Assembly: GCA_031425195.1 (NCBI GenBank)
Contig: JANPIX010000011.1
Span: 96,615-160,614 of the forward strand
Direction of reading: 5' to 3'
Source of the DNA: JANPIX01 sp031425195
GTDB taxonomy: Bacteria > Pseudomonadota > Alphaproteobacteria > Rhodobacterales > Rhodobacteraceae
Length of the DNA: 64,000 nucleotides
Part shown: positions 25,094 to 33,028 of the stretch, piece by piece
How the letters are laid out: every line of letters starts with the position of its first letter
Position numbering within the stretch: the stretch's first letter is position 1
The notes under the pieces: generated by a model
What the model was told of the DNA's origin: nothing
What the model saw: only the letters and a program-made list of their open reading frames with translations
The model's database searches: none
Position numbers and translations under genes: made by a program

Positions 25094-25879
25094 ATGGACC
25101 AAAAAGGACTTGCGCTTGTGACCGGTGGGACAAGCGGAATTGGTGAAGAACTGGCAAGGCTGGCCGCCAAGGACGGCTATGACCTGCTGATCGTGGCGGA
25201 CGAGCCCGAGATCGAGGCGGCAAAGATGCGGCTGTCTGATACTGGCGTCCGGATCGAGGCGGTTCAGGCAGACCTCGCCACCGAGGAAGGTTTGAAGAAG
25301 CTGCTTGATTGTCTGGGTGACCGCATACCGGCGCTGCTTTTTGCAAATGCGGGGCGGGGTCTGGGCGACGATTTCATCGATCAGGACCGCGAAGAAATCC
25401 TGAGAGTGATCGGCACGAACGTGACTGGCACGGTCATGCTGGCCCATGACATTGCACGCCGGATGGTGGGTGTTGCCGAAGGGCGGATCTTGTTCACAGG
25501 TTCGGTCGCAGGATTCATGCCCGGAACCTATCAGGCGGTCTACAATGCGACGAAAGCCTTCATCGACAGCTTTGCCATCGCGTTGAGCCATGAACTGAAA
25601 GGCAGCGACGTGTCCGTCACCTGCCTGATGCCCGGCCCGGTGGACACGGAATTTTTCGACCGCGCCGGAATGGAGGATACGCCTGTCGGCGAAGGCGCGA
25701 AATACGCGCCCGAAAAGGTCGCGCGGGACGGTTACGAGGCGCTCATGTCCGGCAAGGAGCAGGTGGTCAGCGGCTTCCAGACTAAAATTCAGGCAGCGTT
25801 GGCCCATGTGATGCCAGCCGGGATGACAGCCGAAAGTCACAGGGCGATGGCAAAACCCGACAACGAGGCAGAGTTCTAA
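25094..25879 (+). CDS. Short-chain dehydrogenase/reductase (SDR)
   Basis: The 261-residue SDR has the cofactor motif LVTGGTSGIGEELARLA, an acidic ADEPEIE after the second strand (suggesting NAD preference), and the catalytic YNATKAFIDSFAIAL. It resembles the broad DltE-like group of bacterial SDRs with unknown substrates. The start ATG 25094 follows AAGGACTGGGCAG. It lies 61 bp after xdhC and converges with infC. Confidence 0.88.
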   Translation: MDQKGLALVTGGTSGIGEELARLAAKDGYDLLIVADEPEIEAAKMRLSDTGVRIEAVQADLATEEGLKKLLDCLGDRIPALLFANAGRGLGDDFIDQDREEILRVIGTNVTGTVMLAHDIARRMVGVAEGRILFTGSVAGFMPGTYQAVYNATKAFIDSFAIALSHELKGSDVSVTCLMPGPVDTEFFDRAGMEDTPVGEGAKYAPEKVARDGYEALMSGKEQVVSGFQTKIQAALAHVMPAGMTAESHRAMAKPDNEAEF

Positions 25880-25888
25880 AGTGGCGTC

Positions 25889-25911
25889 GTCCGGCGTGAT
25901 ATGCGCCGGAC
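25889..25911. terminator. Hairpin between convergent SDR and infC genes
   Basis: Perfect 8-bp arms GTCCGGCG and CGCCGGAC enclose a 7-base loop, directly after the SDR stop and before the infC stop. No T run follows, so a bidirectional or factor-assisted terminator is only likely. Confidence 0.5.
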
Positions 25912-25930
25912 TGCACAACAGGCGGTCCGG

Positions 25931-26470
25931 TTATTTCGGGCCGACCATCATGACCATCTGGCGGCCTTCCAGCCGCGGCATGGATTCGATTTTCCCCGCC
26001 TCGGACACATCGGCAGCCACCCGGTTCAAGAGTTCAAGCCCAAGATCCTGGTGCGCCATTTCGCGGCCCCGGAAACGCAGTGTTACCTTGACCTTGTCGC
26101 CTTCGCTCAGGAACTTCAGAACCGAACGCATCTTGACGTCATAGTCATGGATATCCGTTCCGGGACGGAACTTGATTTCCTTGATCTCGATGATGTGCTG
26201 CTTTTTGCGGGCATCAGCCTCGCGCTTTTGCTGTTCGTATTTGAACTTGCCGAAGTCCATGATCTTGCACACCGGGGGTTCGGCGTTTGGCGAGATTTCC
26301 ACGAGATCAAGCCCGGCCTCTTCAGCCATCTGCATCGCGCGTTCCGGTGTAACCACCCCGACGTTTTCCCCATCCGCACCGATGAGGCGAATCTCGGGAT
26401 TGCGAATACGGTCGTTGATACGGGGGCCGGTTTCGCGCTGTGGCGGGGCATTGTGGGGTCTGCGGGCTAT
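25931..26470 (-). CDS. infC: Translation initiation factor IF-3 (ATA start)
   Basis: IF-3 binds the 30S subunit and rejects wrong initiation pairs. The reading frame runs without an ATG or GTG through the conserved N-terminal RINDRIRNPEIRLIG. The natural start is an ATA codon at 26470, preceded by AAGGAA at 26483-26478 with 7-base spacing, giving a 179-residue protein. The remainder shows the family core CKIMDFGKFKYEQQK and KFRPGTDIHDYDVKMRS. Rare start codons let IF-3 repress its own synthesis in enterobacteria; the same control is inferred here. An ATG/GTG-restricted gene caller would start it too late, at 26356. Confidence 0.95.
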   Translation of the reverse strand: MARRPHNAPPQRETGPRINDRIRNPEIRLIGADGENVGVVTPERAMQMAEEAGLDLVEISPNAEPPVCKIMDFGKFKYEQQKREADARKKQHIIEIKEIKFRPGTDIHDYDVKMRSVLKFLSEGDKVKVTLRFRGREMAHQDLGLELLNRVAADVSEAGKIESMPRLEGRQMVMMVGPK

Positions 26471-26673
26471 GGTGTCGTTCCTTGTGCCGTTTCAGAGATC
26501 GCCCGCAAAATAGACGGAGGGGCGCGCCAGTTCAACCCGCAATGCACCCAAGCGTTCCGGAATCCGTCTGCCATGGGGCTACAGGTGCGCATTGACGTTG
26601 GGCACTTTTCATTCAGCACGATGTGGCTTATGTGCGCCGCATACGATTACCGTCAATGTCAGGAGACAGACAG

Positions 26674-27177
26674 ATGAACAGGACAGTACTTTTGGGGGCC
26701 GTTGTGGTGATTGCTGCCGCTGCGGGTTATTATCAATTCAGCTACAAACCTGCTCAGGTTGAAGCTGCGGCCACTGCCGCTGCCGCCGAAGCAACCGCTG
26801 CTGCCGAGGCTGCTGCAGCCGAAGCGACTGCCGCTGCCGAAGCCGCTGCTGCCGAAACTGCCGCCGCTGCCGAGGCTGCTGCTGCCGCCGCGACCCAGGC
26901 TGCAACCGATGCCGCCGCTGCGACCACCGAAGCCGCGACCGATGCTGCCGCAGCAACAACCGAAGCTGCTGCTGATGCAGGCACTGCTGCGACGGACGCG
27001 ATGGCGGCCCTTGACCCGGCAAGCTTTGACGCAGCCAAGGTTACTGCAATGATCGACGCCTCGACGCTGGACGATGCAACCAAGACGACGCTGAAAACCG
27101 CCGTCACGGCCGCGGCATCGAACCCGGCGCTGGTTCAGGCAACCATCGACCAGGTGAAAACCGCGCTCGGGATGTAA
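26674..27177 (+). CDS. Ala-rich membrane-anchored protein of unknown function
   Basis: The 167-residue product starts with a hydrophobic anchor or signal (TVLLGAVVVIAAAAGYYQF), then about 90 residues of Ala/Glu/Thr repeats such as AEATAAAEAAA and TDAAAATTEAA. It ends with a small helical domain (TMLDD-like segment, VTAMIDASTLDDATKT). It resembles stalk-forming periplasmic proteins but matches no named family that I know. AGGAGA lies upstream of the ATG. It is divergent from infC and followed by a terminator, so it is probably monocistronic. Confidence 0.7.
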   Translation: MNRTVLLGAVVVIAAAAGYYQFSYKPAQVEAAATAAAAEATAAAEAAAAEATAAAEAAAAETAAAAEAAAAAATQAATDAAAATTEAATDAAAATTEAAADAGTAATDAMAALDPASFDAAKVTAMIDASTLDDATKTTLKTAVTAAASNPALVQATIDQVKTALGM

Positions 27178-27193
27178 TCCTTGGCGAAATGAC

Positions 27194-27223
27194 AAAGGCC
27201 GCCGGTCAAACGGCGGCCTTTTT
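27194..27223 (+). terminator. Rho-independent terminator after the Ala-rich gene
   Basis: An 11-bp perfect stem (AAAGGCCGCCG / CGGCGGCCTTT) with a 6-base loop runs into TTTTT on the plus strand. It lies between convergent genes and could also serve the fpr gene on the other strand. Confidence 0.85.
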
Positions 27224-27246
27224 AATGTCCGAAGGGAAGGCAATGG

Positions 27247-28065
27247 TCAGATGCCGTCGCCGACAAACGCCTTTTCGACCACATACTCAAGCGGTTCCGA
27301 GTTTGCACCCTCGCGCAGGCCGAAGCCTTCAAGGATCGCCTTTACGTCCACGTTGAACGCCAGACTGCCGCACACCATTGCTCGGTCACTTGCAGGATCC
27401 ATCGGCGGCAAACCAAGATCCGCGAACACCTTGCCCGAGGCCAGATTGTCGGTGACACGCCCCATGAAGGGCGACTGTTCGCGCGTTGTGGTTGGGTAAT
27501 AGATCAGCTTGTCAGCGACCAGTTCGCCGATCAGCGGATCATCCTTCAGATTTTCAACCAGTTCGCGGCCATAGGCCAGTTCGGCCACTTCGCGGCAAGT
27601 GTGCATCATGATGACCTGATCGTATTTTTCATACGTGTCCGGTTCGCGCATCAGGCTGGCAAAGGGGGCGATGCCCGTGCCAGTGGCCAGAAACCACAGT
27701 CGTTTGCCCGGCAAAAGCGCGTCATGCACCAGTGTGCCCACGGGTTTGGGCCGCAGGATGATCTGGTCACCAACCCGGATATGCTGCAATCTTGATGTCA
27801 GCGGCCCGTCCGGCACCTTGATCGAATAGAACTCCAACTCATCGTCCCAGGCGGGCGAGGCGATGGAGTAGGCGCGCAGCAGGGGTTTGCCATTGTCACC
27901 CAAAAGCCCGATCATGACGAATTCGCCGGAGCGGAACCGAAGGCTGGCCGGCCGTGTGACGCGGAAGGAAAACAGCCTGTCCGTCCAGTGCTTCACAGCG
28001 GTGACCGTCTGCGCGTCTGGCAAGGTCAGGTTGGGCGCATCGGCCAGTTTTTGCAGGTCGGACAT
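27247..28065 (-). CDS. fpr: Ferredoxin--NADP+ reductase
   Basis: This FAD enzyme moves electrons between NADPH and ferredoxin or flavodoxin. The 272-residue protein has the FAD motif LRAYSIASPAWDDELEFYSIK, the nucleotide-binding LWFLATGTGIAPFASLMR, and the YVVEKAFVGDGI C-terminus typical of bacterial subclass I enzymes. It is the last gene on the strand of the sulfite-reduction cluster, 40 bp after DUF934, so it probably supplies reduced ferredoxin to CysI. The upstream DUF934 gene stops at 28106. Confidence 0.93.
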   Translation of the reverse strand: MSDLQKLADAPNLTLPDAQTVTAVKHWTDRLFSFRVTRPASLRFRSGEFVMIGLLGDNGKPLLRAYSIASPAWDDELEFYSIKVPDGPLTSRLQHIRVGDQIILRPKPVGTLVHDALLPGKRLWFLATGTGIAPFASLMREPDTYEKYDQVIMMHTCREVAELAYGRELVENLKDDPLIGELVADKLIYYPTTTREQSPFMGRVTDNLASGKVFADLGLPPMDPASDRAMVCGSLAFNVDVKAILEGFGLREGANSEPLEYVVEKAFVGDGI

Positions 28066-28105
28066 GATAGGTTTCCAGATTCTTAGAACGTGGGCAGGGG
28101 GGTCG

Positions 28106-28513
28106 TCAGGCGCGCAAACGTGCCTGATAGTGGTTCGATTGCCAATCGGCGCGCGCCTTCCAGTCTGCTTCTTTCAGGCGTGTTGCAAGGTCATCGCTGA
28201 TTTCGACATCATCAAATCCGACACGCCGCGCCATCGCGTATTGATCTGGCAGCACATGACCCTGCGCCCGCAGGTGCCCGGAGTAGCCGAGCATCCGCAA
28301 CCGGCGGCCAATGGTGAACCCCCGCCCATCGCTGAAGGCCGGGAAATCGACATGCACAAGGGTCAGCCGGTCAAAATACGGCACGAGTTCCGCCGGGTCG
28401 TCGGTGCTGGCAAGGACCACTGATCCGGTATGATGTTCGCGGTCGGCAAAAGGCACCGGCTCCGGCGCTTCGGGCAGGGGATGAAAACCTGTGTCAGTGA
28501 TCAGAATGCTCAT
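28106..28513 (-). CDS. DUF934 protein (sulfite-reduction accessory)
   Basis: The 135-residue protein has the DUF934 core: RLTLVHVDFPAFSDGRGFTI, then GYSGHLRAQGHVLPDQYAMA, and a C-terminal WQSNHYQARL. DUF934 genes almost always sit beside cysI/cysH in proteobacteria; their exact function is unproven, and roles in sulfite reduction or electron delivery have been proposed. The start ATG at 28513 overlaps the cysH stop (ATGA), which argues for translational coupling. Confidence 0.9.
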   Translation of the reverse strand: MSILITDTGFHPLPEAPEPVPFADREHHTGSVVLASTDDPAELVPYFDRLTLVHVDFPAFSDGRGFTIGRRLRMLGYSGHLRAQGHVLPDQYAMARRVGFDDVEISDDLATRLKEADWKARADWQSNHYQARLRA

Positions 28514-29277
28514 GCTGCGGTTTCCTTGGTGATCGGCACGCGCACGGCACGCCCGTTGATATAGTGGATGCCGCATTCCGTTTTTTGCGTGCCGCGCCAA
28601 CGGCCTGCGCGCGGATCTTCACCGGGTTTGACAGGGCTGGTGCAAGGTGCGCAGCCGATGCTGGGATAACCCTTGGCCACAAGCGGGTGGCGTGGAAGAC
28701 GGTTGTTCACAATGTATTCCTCCAGATCTTCCCGGCCCCAATGGGCCAGCGGATTGATCTTCAGGCGAACATCGCCCTCGGCTTCGAAGAAGTCGATGGC
28801 TGACCGTGTGGTTCCCTGAAACCGCTTCCGCCCCGTGATCCACGCATCAAAACCGCCCAACGCCTTTTCAAGCGGAATGGTCTTGCGCAGCGCACAGCAG
28901 GCATCCGTGCTGAACTGGTGCAGGGTACCGTCCGGATCGTCAAATTCTGCCTGAACCGGATCCGGAAAGATCGTACGGATGTCGGTCAGTTTCAAAGACC
29001 GGGCCAGTTCTTCCTGATAAGCCAGCGTTTCGGCGAACAGCATTTGCGTGTCGACGAACAACACTGGCGTATCGGGTTTGATGACCGACAGCAGGTGCAG
29101 CAAAACCACCGATTCCGCGCCGAAGCTGGAAACCAATGCCACCCGACCGACAGCCGGATCATTCAACGCGTCGGTCAGAACCGACGTCGCAGAATGATGC
29201 CGATACTGATGGTTCAGCACCAAGGCCCGTTCGGCCACGGGCGCAAGAACGCCAGATGTTACGGGTTCATGCCGCAT
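28510..29277 (-). CDS. cysH: Assimilatory phosphoadenylyl/adenylyl-sulfate reductase (Fe-S type)
   Basis: The 255-residue enzyme reduces APS (or PAPS) to sulfite using thioredoxin. Cys127-Cys128 (DACCALRK) and Cys209/Cys212 (IGCAPC) are the four ligands of a [4Fe-4S] cluster, marking the APS reductase type; Cys235 (TECGIH) is the catalytic Cys. The GITGRKRFQG-like ITGRKRFQGTTR loop binds substrate. ATG 29277 overlaps the cysI stop by 11 bp; ATG 29289 is an alternative. It is followed by DUF934 with a 4-bp overlap. Confidence 0.95.
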   Translation of the reverse strand: MRHEPVTSGVLAPVAERALVLNHQYRHHSATSVLTDALNDPAVGRVALVSSFGAESVVLLHLLSVIKPDTPVLFVDTQMLFAETLAYQEELARSLKLTDIRTIFPDPVQAEFDDPDGTLHQFSTDACCALRKTIPLEKALGGFDAWITGRKRFQGTTRSAIDFFEAEGDVRLKINPLAHWGREDLEEYIVNNRLPRHPLVAKGYPSIGCAPCTSPVKPGEDPRAGRWRGTQKTECGIHYINGRAVRVPITKETAA

Positions 29278-30937
29278 GGCGCGCCGCATCCTCGGGGTAA
29301 AGGGCAGCCTTGAAGGGACCGATCCCAAGGCGGCGGTAGGCCTCAAGGAACGTCTCGTCCGGCGACTGGCGCGCCTCCAGATAGGCGAGGACCAGTCGTT
29401 CGATGGCCGGCACAATCTCGTCATAGGCAAAACCGGGTCCGGCGCGTTCGCCCACGATGGCGGTTTCGGTGCTGTCGCCGCCCAGAGTGATCTGGTAGTT
29501 TTCCACCCCTGCACGGTCCAGCCCCAGAATTCCGATATGCCCGACATGGTGATGCCCGCAGGCGTTGATGCAGCCGGAAATCTTGATCTTCAACGGGCCG
29601 ATATCATGCTCCAGCTTCAACTCGTCAAACCGCATGGCAATTTTCTGAGCTACCGGGATGGAGCGGGCTGTCGCCAGCGCGCAGTAATCCATGCCGGGAC
29701 AGGCGATGATATCGCTGATCAGCCCGACGTTCGCGGTGGCCAACCCGGCCTGCGCCAGTGCAGCGTGAACCGTGGGCAGGTCGGCCTTGTGCACATGCGG
29801 CAGGATCACGTTCTGTTCGTGGCTGATCCGCAATTCGCCGTGGCCATAGGTTTCCGCCAGATCAGCCATCAGCCGCATCTGCGCGCTTGTCGCGTCACCT
29901 GGCGTTTCGCCGTGGGCTTTCAGACTGATCGTGACGATCGCGTACTGGTCGTTGCGGTGCGCGGCAAGATTGGTGTCGGCCCAGGCGCGGAACACGGGGT
30001 CAGCGGCGTGGAAGGCGATAAAGGCATCAATTGGCGCATTGCGGAATGCCGGGGGCGCAAATGCCTGTTCGATTTCGGCCAGCATCGTCTGGTCATGCCC
30101 GCCGAACAAGGGCCGCAGTTCGGCAAAGCGCGTTTCGATCAGCCGGGTGATTTCTTCGGCACCGGTTTCATGCACCGTGATTTTCAGCCGCGCCTTGTAC
30201 TTGTTGTCACGCCGCCCGAGCGTGTTGTAAACGCTCAGCACTGCCTCGACATAGGGAAGAAGATCGGCTTTTGGCAGGAATTCCCGCACTGTCACGCCAA
30301 TCATCGGCGTGCGGCCAAGGCCGCCACCCACGATCACCTCAAATCCCGGTTCACCTGCCGCGTTGCGCACCATGCGCAACCCAATGTCATGCGCCCGCGT
30401 CACAGCGCGGTCATTCGGGCTGCCGGTAATCGCGATCTTGAACTTGCGCGGCAGAAACTGAAACTCAGGATGGTCGGTCGACCACTGACGCAGCAGTTCG
30501 GCAACCGGACGCGGATCTTCGATCTCGTCGGCGGCAGCACCGGCAAAATGGTCTGCGGTGACGTTGCGCACACAGTTGCCCGACGTCTGGATCGCGTGCA
30601 TCTCCACATCGGCCAGTGCGCCAAGAATGGCTGGCACGTCGGGAAGTTTGGGCCAGTTGTACTGGATGTTCTGGCGGGTCGTGAAATGGCCGTAACCCTT
30701 GTCCCAGGTGTCGGCGATATAGGCGAGTTGCCGCATCTGACGGGGATTGAGCGTGCCGTAGGGGATGGCCACACGCAGCATGTACGCGTGCAATTGCAGA
30801 TAAAGCCCGTTCATCAGGCGAAGGGGGCGAAACTCCTCTTCCGTCAGGCTGCCGTCGATGCGCCGTTCCACCTGGCCCGCAAACTGGGCAACGCGGCTGC
30901 GAACAAAGGCTTCGTCGAAATCGGAATACTTATACAT
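29267..30937 (-). CDS. cysI: Sulfite/nitrite reductase hemoprotein (siroheme)
   Basis: The enzyme reduces sulfite to sulfide with six electrons. The 556-residue protein contains both Cys pairs that bind the siroheme-[4Fe-4S] centre (CPGMDYC and CINACGHHHVGHIG) and two ferredoxin-like half domains (PYGTLNPRQMRQLAYIAD at about 60-80). Fused flavoprotein sequence is absent, so electrons must come from ferredoxin or a separate reductase, such as the fpr product. ATG 30937 fits the family; it overlaps the DUF2849 stop by 8 bp. Confidence 0.94.
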   Translation of the reverse strand: MYKYSDFDEAFVRSRVAQFAGQVERRIDGSLTEEEFRPLRLMNGLYLQLHAYMLRVAIPYGTLNPRQMRQLAYIADTWDKGYGHFTTRQNIQYNWPKLPDVPAILGALADVEMHAIQTSGNCVRNVTADHFAGAAADEIEDPRPVAELLRQWSTDHPEFQFLPRKFKIAITGSPNDRAVTRAHDIGLRMVRNAAGEPGFEVIVGGGLGRTPMIGVTVREFLPKADLLPYVEAVLSVYNTLGRRDNKYKARLKITVHETGAEEITRLIETRFAELRPLFGGHDQTMLAEIEQAFAPPAFRNAPIDAFIAFHAADPVFRAWADTNLAAHRNDQYAIVTISLKAHGETPGDATSAQMRLMADLAETYGHGELRISHEQNVILPHVHKADLPTVHAALAQAGLATANVGLISDIIACPGMDYCALATARSIPVAQKIAMRFDELKLEHDIGPLKIKISGCINACGHHHVGHIGILGLDRAGVENYQITLGGDSTETAIVGERAGPGFAYDEIVPAIERLVLAYLEARQSPDETFLEAYRRLGIGPFKAALYPEDAARHAA

Positions 30938-31238
30938 CGCGGTTGTCTGCCTGTTTGCCATGGAAATAGTTGGAAGGGCCGCGGGTGCGGAATTCTTCGC
31001 GGAAGTGGGTGGGTTCGGGGCCATTAGGGCCGTGGCGTGCATCTGCAAGATAGGCCCCAGCGATCTTGCTGCGCTGCGACGCGGCATGCAAGAGCCTGAT
31101 CTGGGCATGCGCCTCGTCATCGATCAGTTCGGCCTCGTGGTGGTGACGCGACCAGCGGTCATCAGCCGTCAGATAGACGACATCCCCTTCGAGAAGCGCA
31201 TTCGCAGTAACGATCTTGGGCGTGAAGCGCGGGGCCAT
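30930..31238 (-). CDS. DUF2849 protein (first gene of the sulfite-reduction operon)
   Basis: The 102-residue protein carries KIVTANALLEGDVVYLTADDRW and the C-terminal YLADARHGPNGPEPTHFREEFR, features of DUF2849. This family is small, soluble and found next to cysG/cysI in Rhodobacterales; its role is not known. ATG 31238 is preferred over 31250. It overlaps cysI by 8 bp, which implies joint translation. The usual cysG (siroheme synthase) neighbour is not present upstream; instead the Lrp gene diverges. Confidence 0.85.
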   Translation of the reverse strand: MAPRFTPKIVTANALLEGDVVYLTADDRWSRHHHEAELIDDEAHAQIRLLHAASQRSKIAGAYLADARHGPNGPEPTHFREEFRTRGPSNYFHGKQADNRDV

Positions 31239-31377
31239 GGCGATGTCCAATCGGTATTGAAGACTTTAATATAGAATATTTTTCCGCCCAGACACCAGAT
31301 ACCCTTGCAGATAAGGACGAATGTTCCAATACTTTGGCACCATGGAACAGGGTTCCAAGACAGGGGGGAAATTGCGA

Positions 31378-31839
31378 ATGACAGTCCGGCTGGATGACAT
31401 GGACCGGAAAATTCTTGGTGAACTGCAGGAGGATGCAAGCCAGTCGCTTGATGAAATCGCCCGCAAGGTGGGGTCATCCAAGACCCCGGTCTGGAACCGC
31501 ATCCGCCGCATGCGCGAGGCGGGCGTCATCACCCGTCAGACCGCCGTTCTGGACCCCGAGGCTTTGGGGCTTGAGGCCTGTTTCTTTGTGCTGATCCGCA
31601 CCAGCGAACACGAGGCAGACTGGCAAAAACGCTTTCTGACAGCACTTCGGTCACGCCCCGAGGTGATGGAGGCGCACAGGCTTGCCGGGGACATCGACTA
31701 TATTCTGAAGGTCCGCGTCCGCAATGCCCGCGCCTATGACACGTTTTATCAGGCCCTGATTTCCGAAGTGCGCATCTACAATGTCACGGCCCTGCTAAGC
31801 ATGGAAGAAATCAAGTCGACAACGATGCTCCCCCTTTAA
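31378..31839 (+). CDS. Lrp/AsnC family transcriptional regulator
   Basis: The 153-residue regulator begins MTVRLDDMDRKIL and has the helix-turn-helix DEIARKVGSSKTPVWNRIRRM followed by a RAM ligand-binding domain (EVMEAHRLAGDIDYILKVRV, then NVTALLSMEEIKST). It is divergent from the DUF2849-cysI-cysH operon across 139 bp, so it probably controls that operon in response to a sulfur- or amino-acid-linked ligand; the ligand is unknown. It converges with the P450 gene (7 bp). Confidence 0.93.
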   Translation: MTVRLDDMDRKILGELQEDASQSLDEIARKVGSSKTPVWNRIRRMREAGVITRQTAVLDPEALGLEACFFVLIRTSEHEADWQKRFLTALRSRPEVMEAHRLAGDIDYILKVRVRNARAYDTFYQALISEVRIYNVTALLSMEEIKSTTMLPL

Positions 31840-31846
31840 AAGGGGC

Positions 31847-33028
31847 CTACGCCGTCACCATCAGACGCGTCAGCCCGTGAAAGTGATAGACGTCACCATA
31901 GCGCGGCGCTTCGACAAGCCGCAATCCGGGCAGGCGCGCGAACAGGATGGGCAGGGCAATCTGCAACTCAAGCCGGGCAAGGGGTGCGCCGACACAGAAA
32001 TGCAGCCCCGCGCCAAAGCTGGCGTTTGCGGTGGCCGGGCGGCCGGGCAGGAAACGATCCGGCTGATCCCACACGCCGGGGTCGCGATTGGCAGCAGCCA
32101 GCAGCAAGCCCACCTGATCGCCGCGATGAAACACATGGCCCATCACGTCGATGGTTTCATAGGCATGGCGCGTGAACATGTGCAGCGGGGGATCGTAACG
32201 AAGCAGTTCCTCGACCGTGTCGGCGATATTGTCGGGCGCAAGCGCCGATCGCGGCGTGTCGGTTTCCAACAAGGTCTTGACCCCGTTCCCGATGGTATGA
32301 ACGGTCGCCTCATGCCCGGCATTCAACAACAGGATGCAGGTGGTAATCAGTTCGTCCGTCGACAGCCGGTCGCCATCCTGCTCTGCGGCGATCAGGTGAG
32401 TAATCAGATCGTCCGCCGGGCGCGCTCGGCGTTGTTCCACATAGTCGCGCAGAAACGCCACAAACGCCTGCGTCGCCGCGACCGCACGGTCTTCCGTTTC
32501 GCGGGTGCGGCCCGCCATGTACATGCCGACCATCGCGTTCGACCATCGCAGCAGATCGACGCCCATTGTTTCCGGAACCCCAAGCAGCCGCGCAATGATC
32601 GTGACGGGCAGCTTTTGCCCGAAATGGGCCAAAAGGTCGAACGGCCCGTCGGGCAGGGCCGTGATCAAATCCTGCGTCAAAGCCTCGATTTCCGGGGCAA
32701 GGGCGGCGATGCGGCGCGACGTGAAGGCCCGCAGCACAAGGCCGCGCAGCCGCGTGTGGCGGGGCGGTTCCAGTTCCAGCATGGAATGCGCCTCGACCGC
32801 GTAAAAGGGGGCAAGATGCGGCGGGATGACGGGTGCGGCCTCGGCAGGAACTTCGCGCCCGAAACGGCGGTCGCGGAAAATCGCATTAACGGCGGCTGCG
32901 TTGCCGGTGCAGACAAGGTTGTAATCCTCCCAGCGGAAGAACGGCCCCTTGGCCCGCGCGCCTTCGTAGAAAGGGTGGGGGTTTTGCACAAAGGCAGCAT
33001 CCGTGGGTGATTGCGACAGGCTGATCAT
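31847..33028 (-). CDS. Cytochrome P450
   Basis: The 393-residue soluble P450 has the heme loop FGAGLHFCVGAPLARLEL with ligand Cys345, the I-helix LLNAGHEATVHTIG, and the ExxR motif in VEELLRYDPP. Length and motifs fit the bacterial class I P450s that take electrons from a ferredoxin and reductase, neither of which is adjacent. The start overlaps the stop of the EamA transporter (ATGA at 33025-33028), so the pair is co-translated and may handle one compound. Substrate is unknown. Confidence 0.94.
   Translation of the reverse strand: MISLSQSPTDAAFVQNPHPFYEGARAKGPFFRWEDYNLVCTGNAAAVNAIFRDRRFGREVPAEAAPVIPPHLAPFYAVEAHSMLELEPPRHTRLRGLVLRAFTSRRIAALAPEIEALTQDLITALPDGPFDLLAHFGQKLPVTIIARLLGVPETMGVDLLRWSNAMVGMYMAGRTRETEDRAVAATQAFVAFLRDYVEQRRARPADDLITHLIAAEQDGDRLSTDELITTCILLLNAGHEATVHTIGNGVKTLLETDTPRSALAPDNIADTVEELLRYDPPLHMFTRHAYETIDVMGHVFHRGDQVGLLLAAANRDPGVWDQPDRFLPGRPATANASFGAGLHFCVGAPLARLELQIALPILFARLPGLRLVEAPRYGDVYHFHGLTRLMVTA

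Noticed and set aside
31826..31846. Possible terminator CCCCTTTAAAAGGGG between the Lrp and P450 genes
   Set aside because: The arms leave almost no loop, and there is no T tract. It may contribute to termination but cannot be supported.
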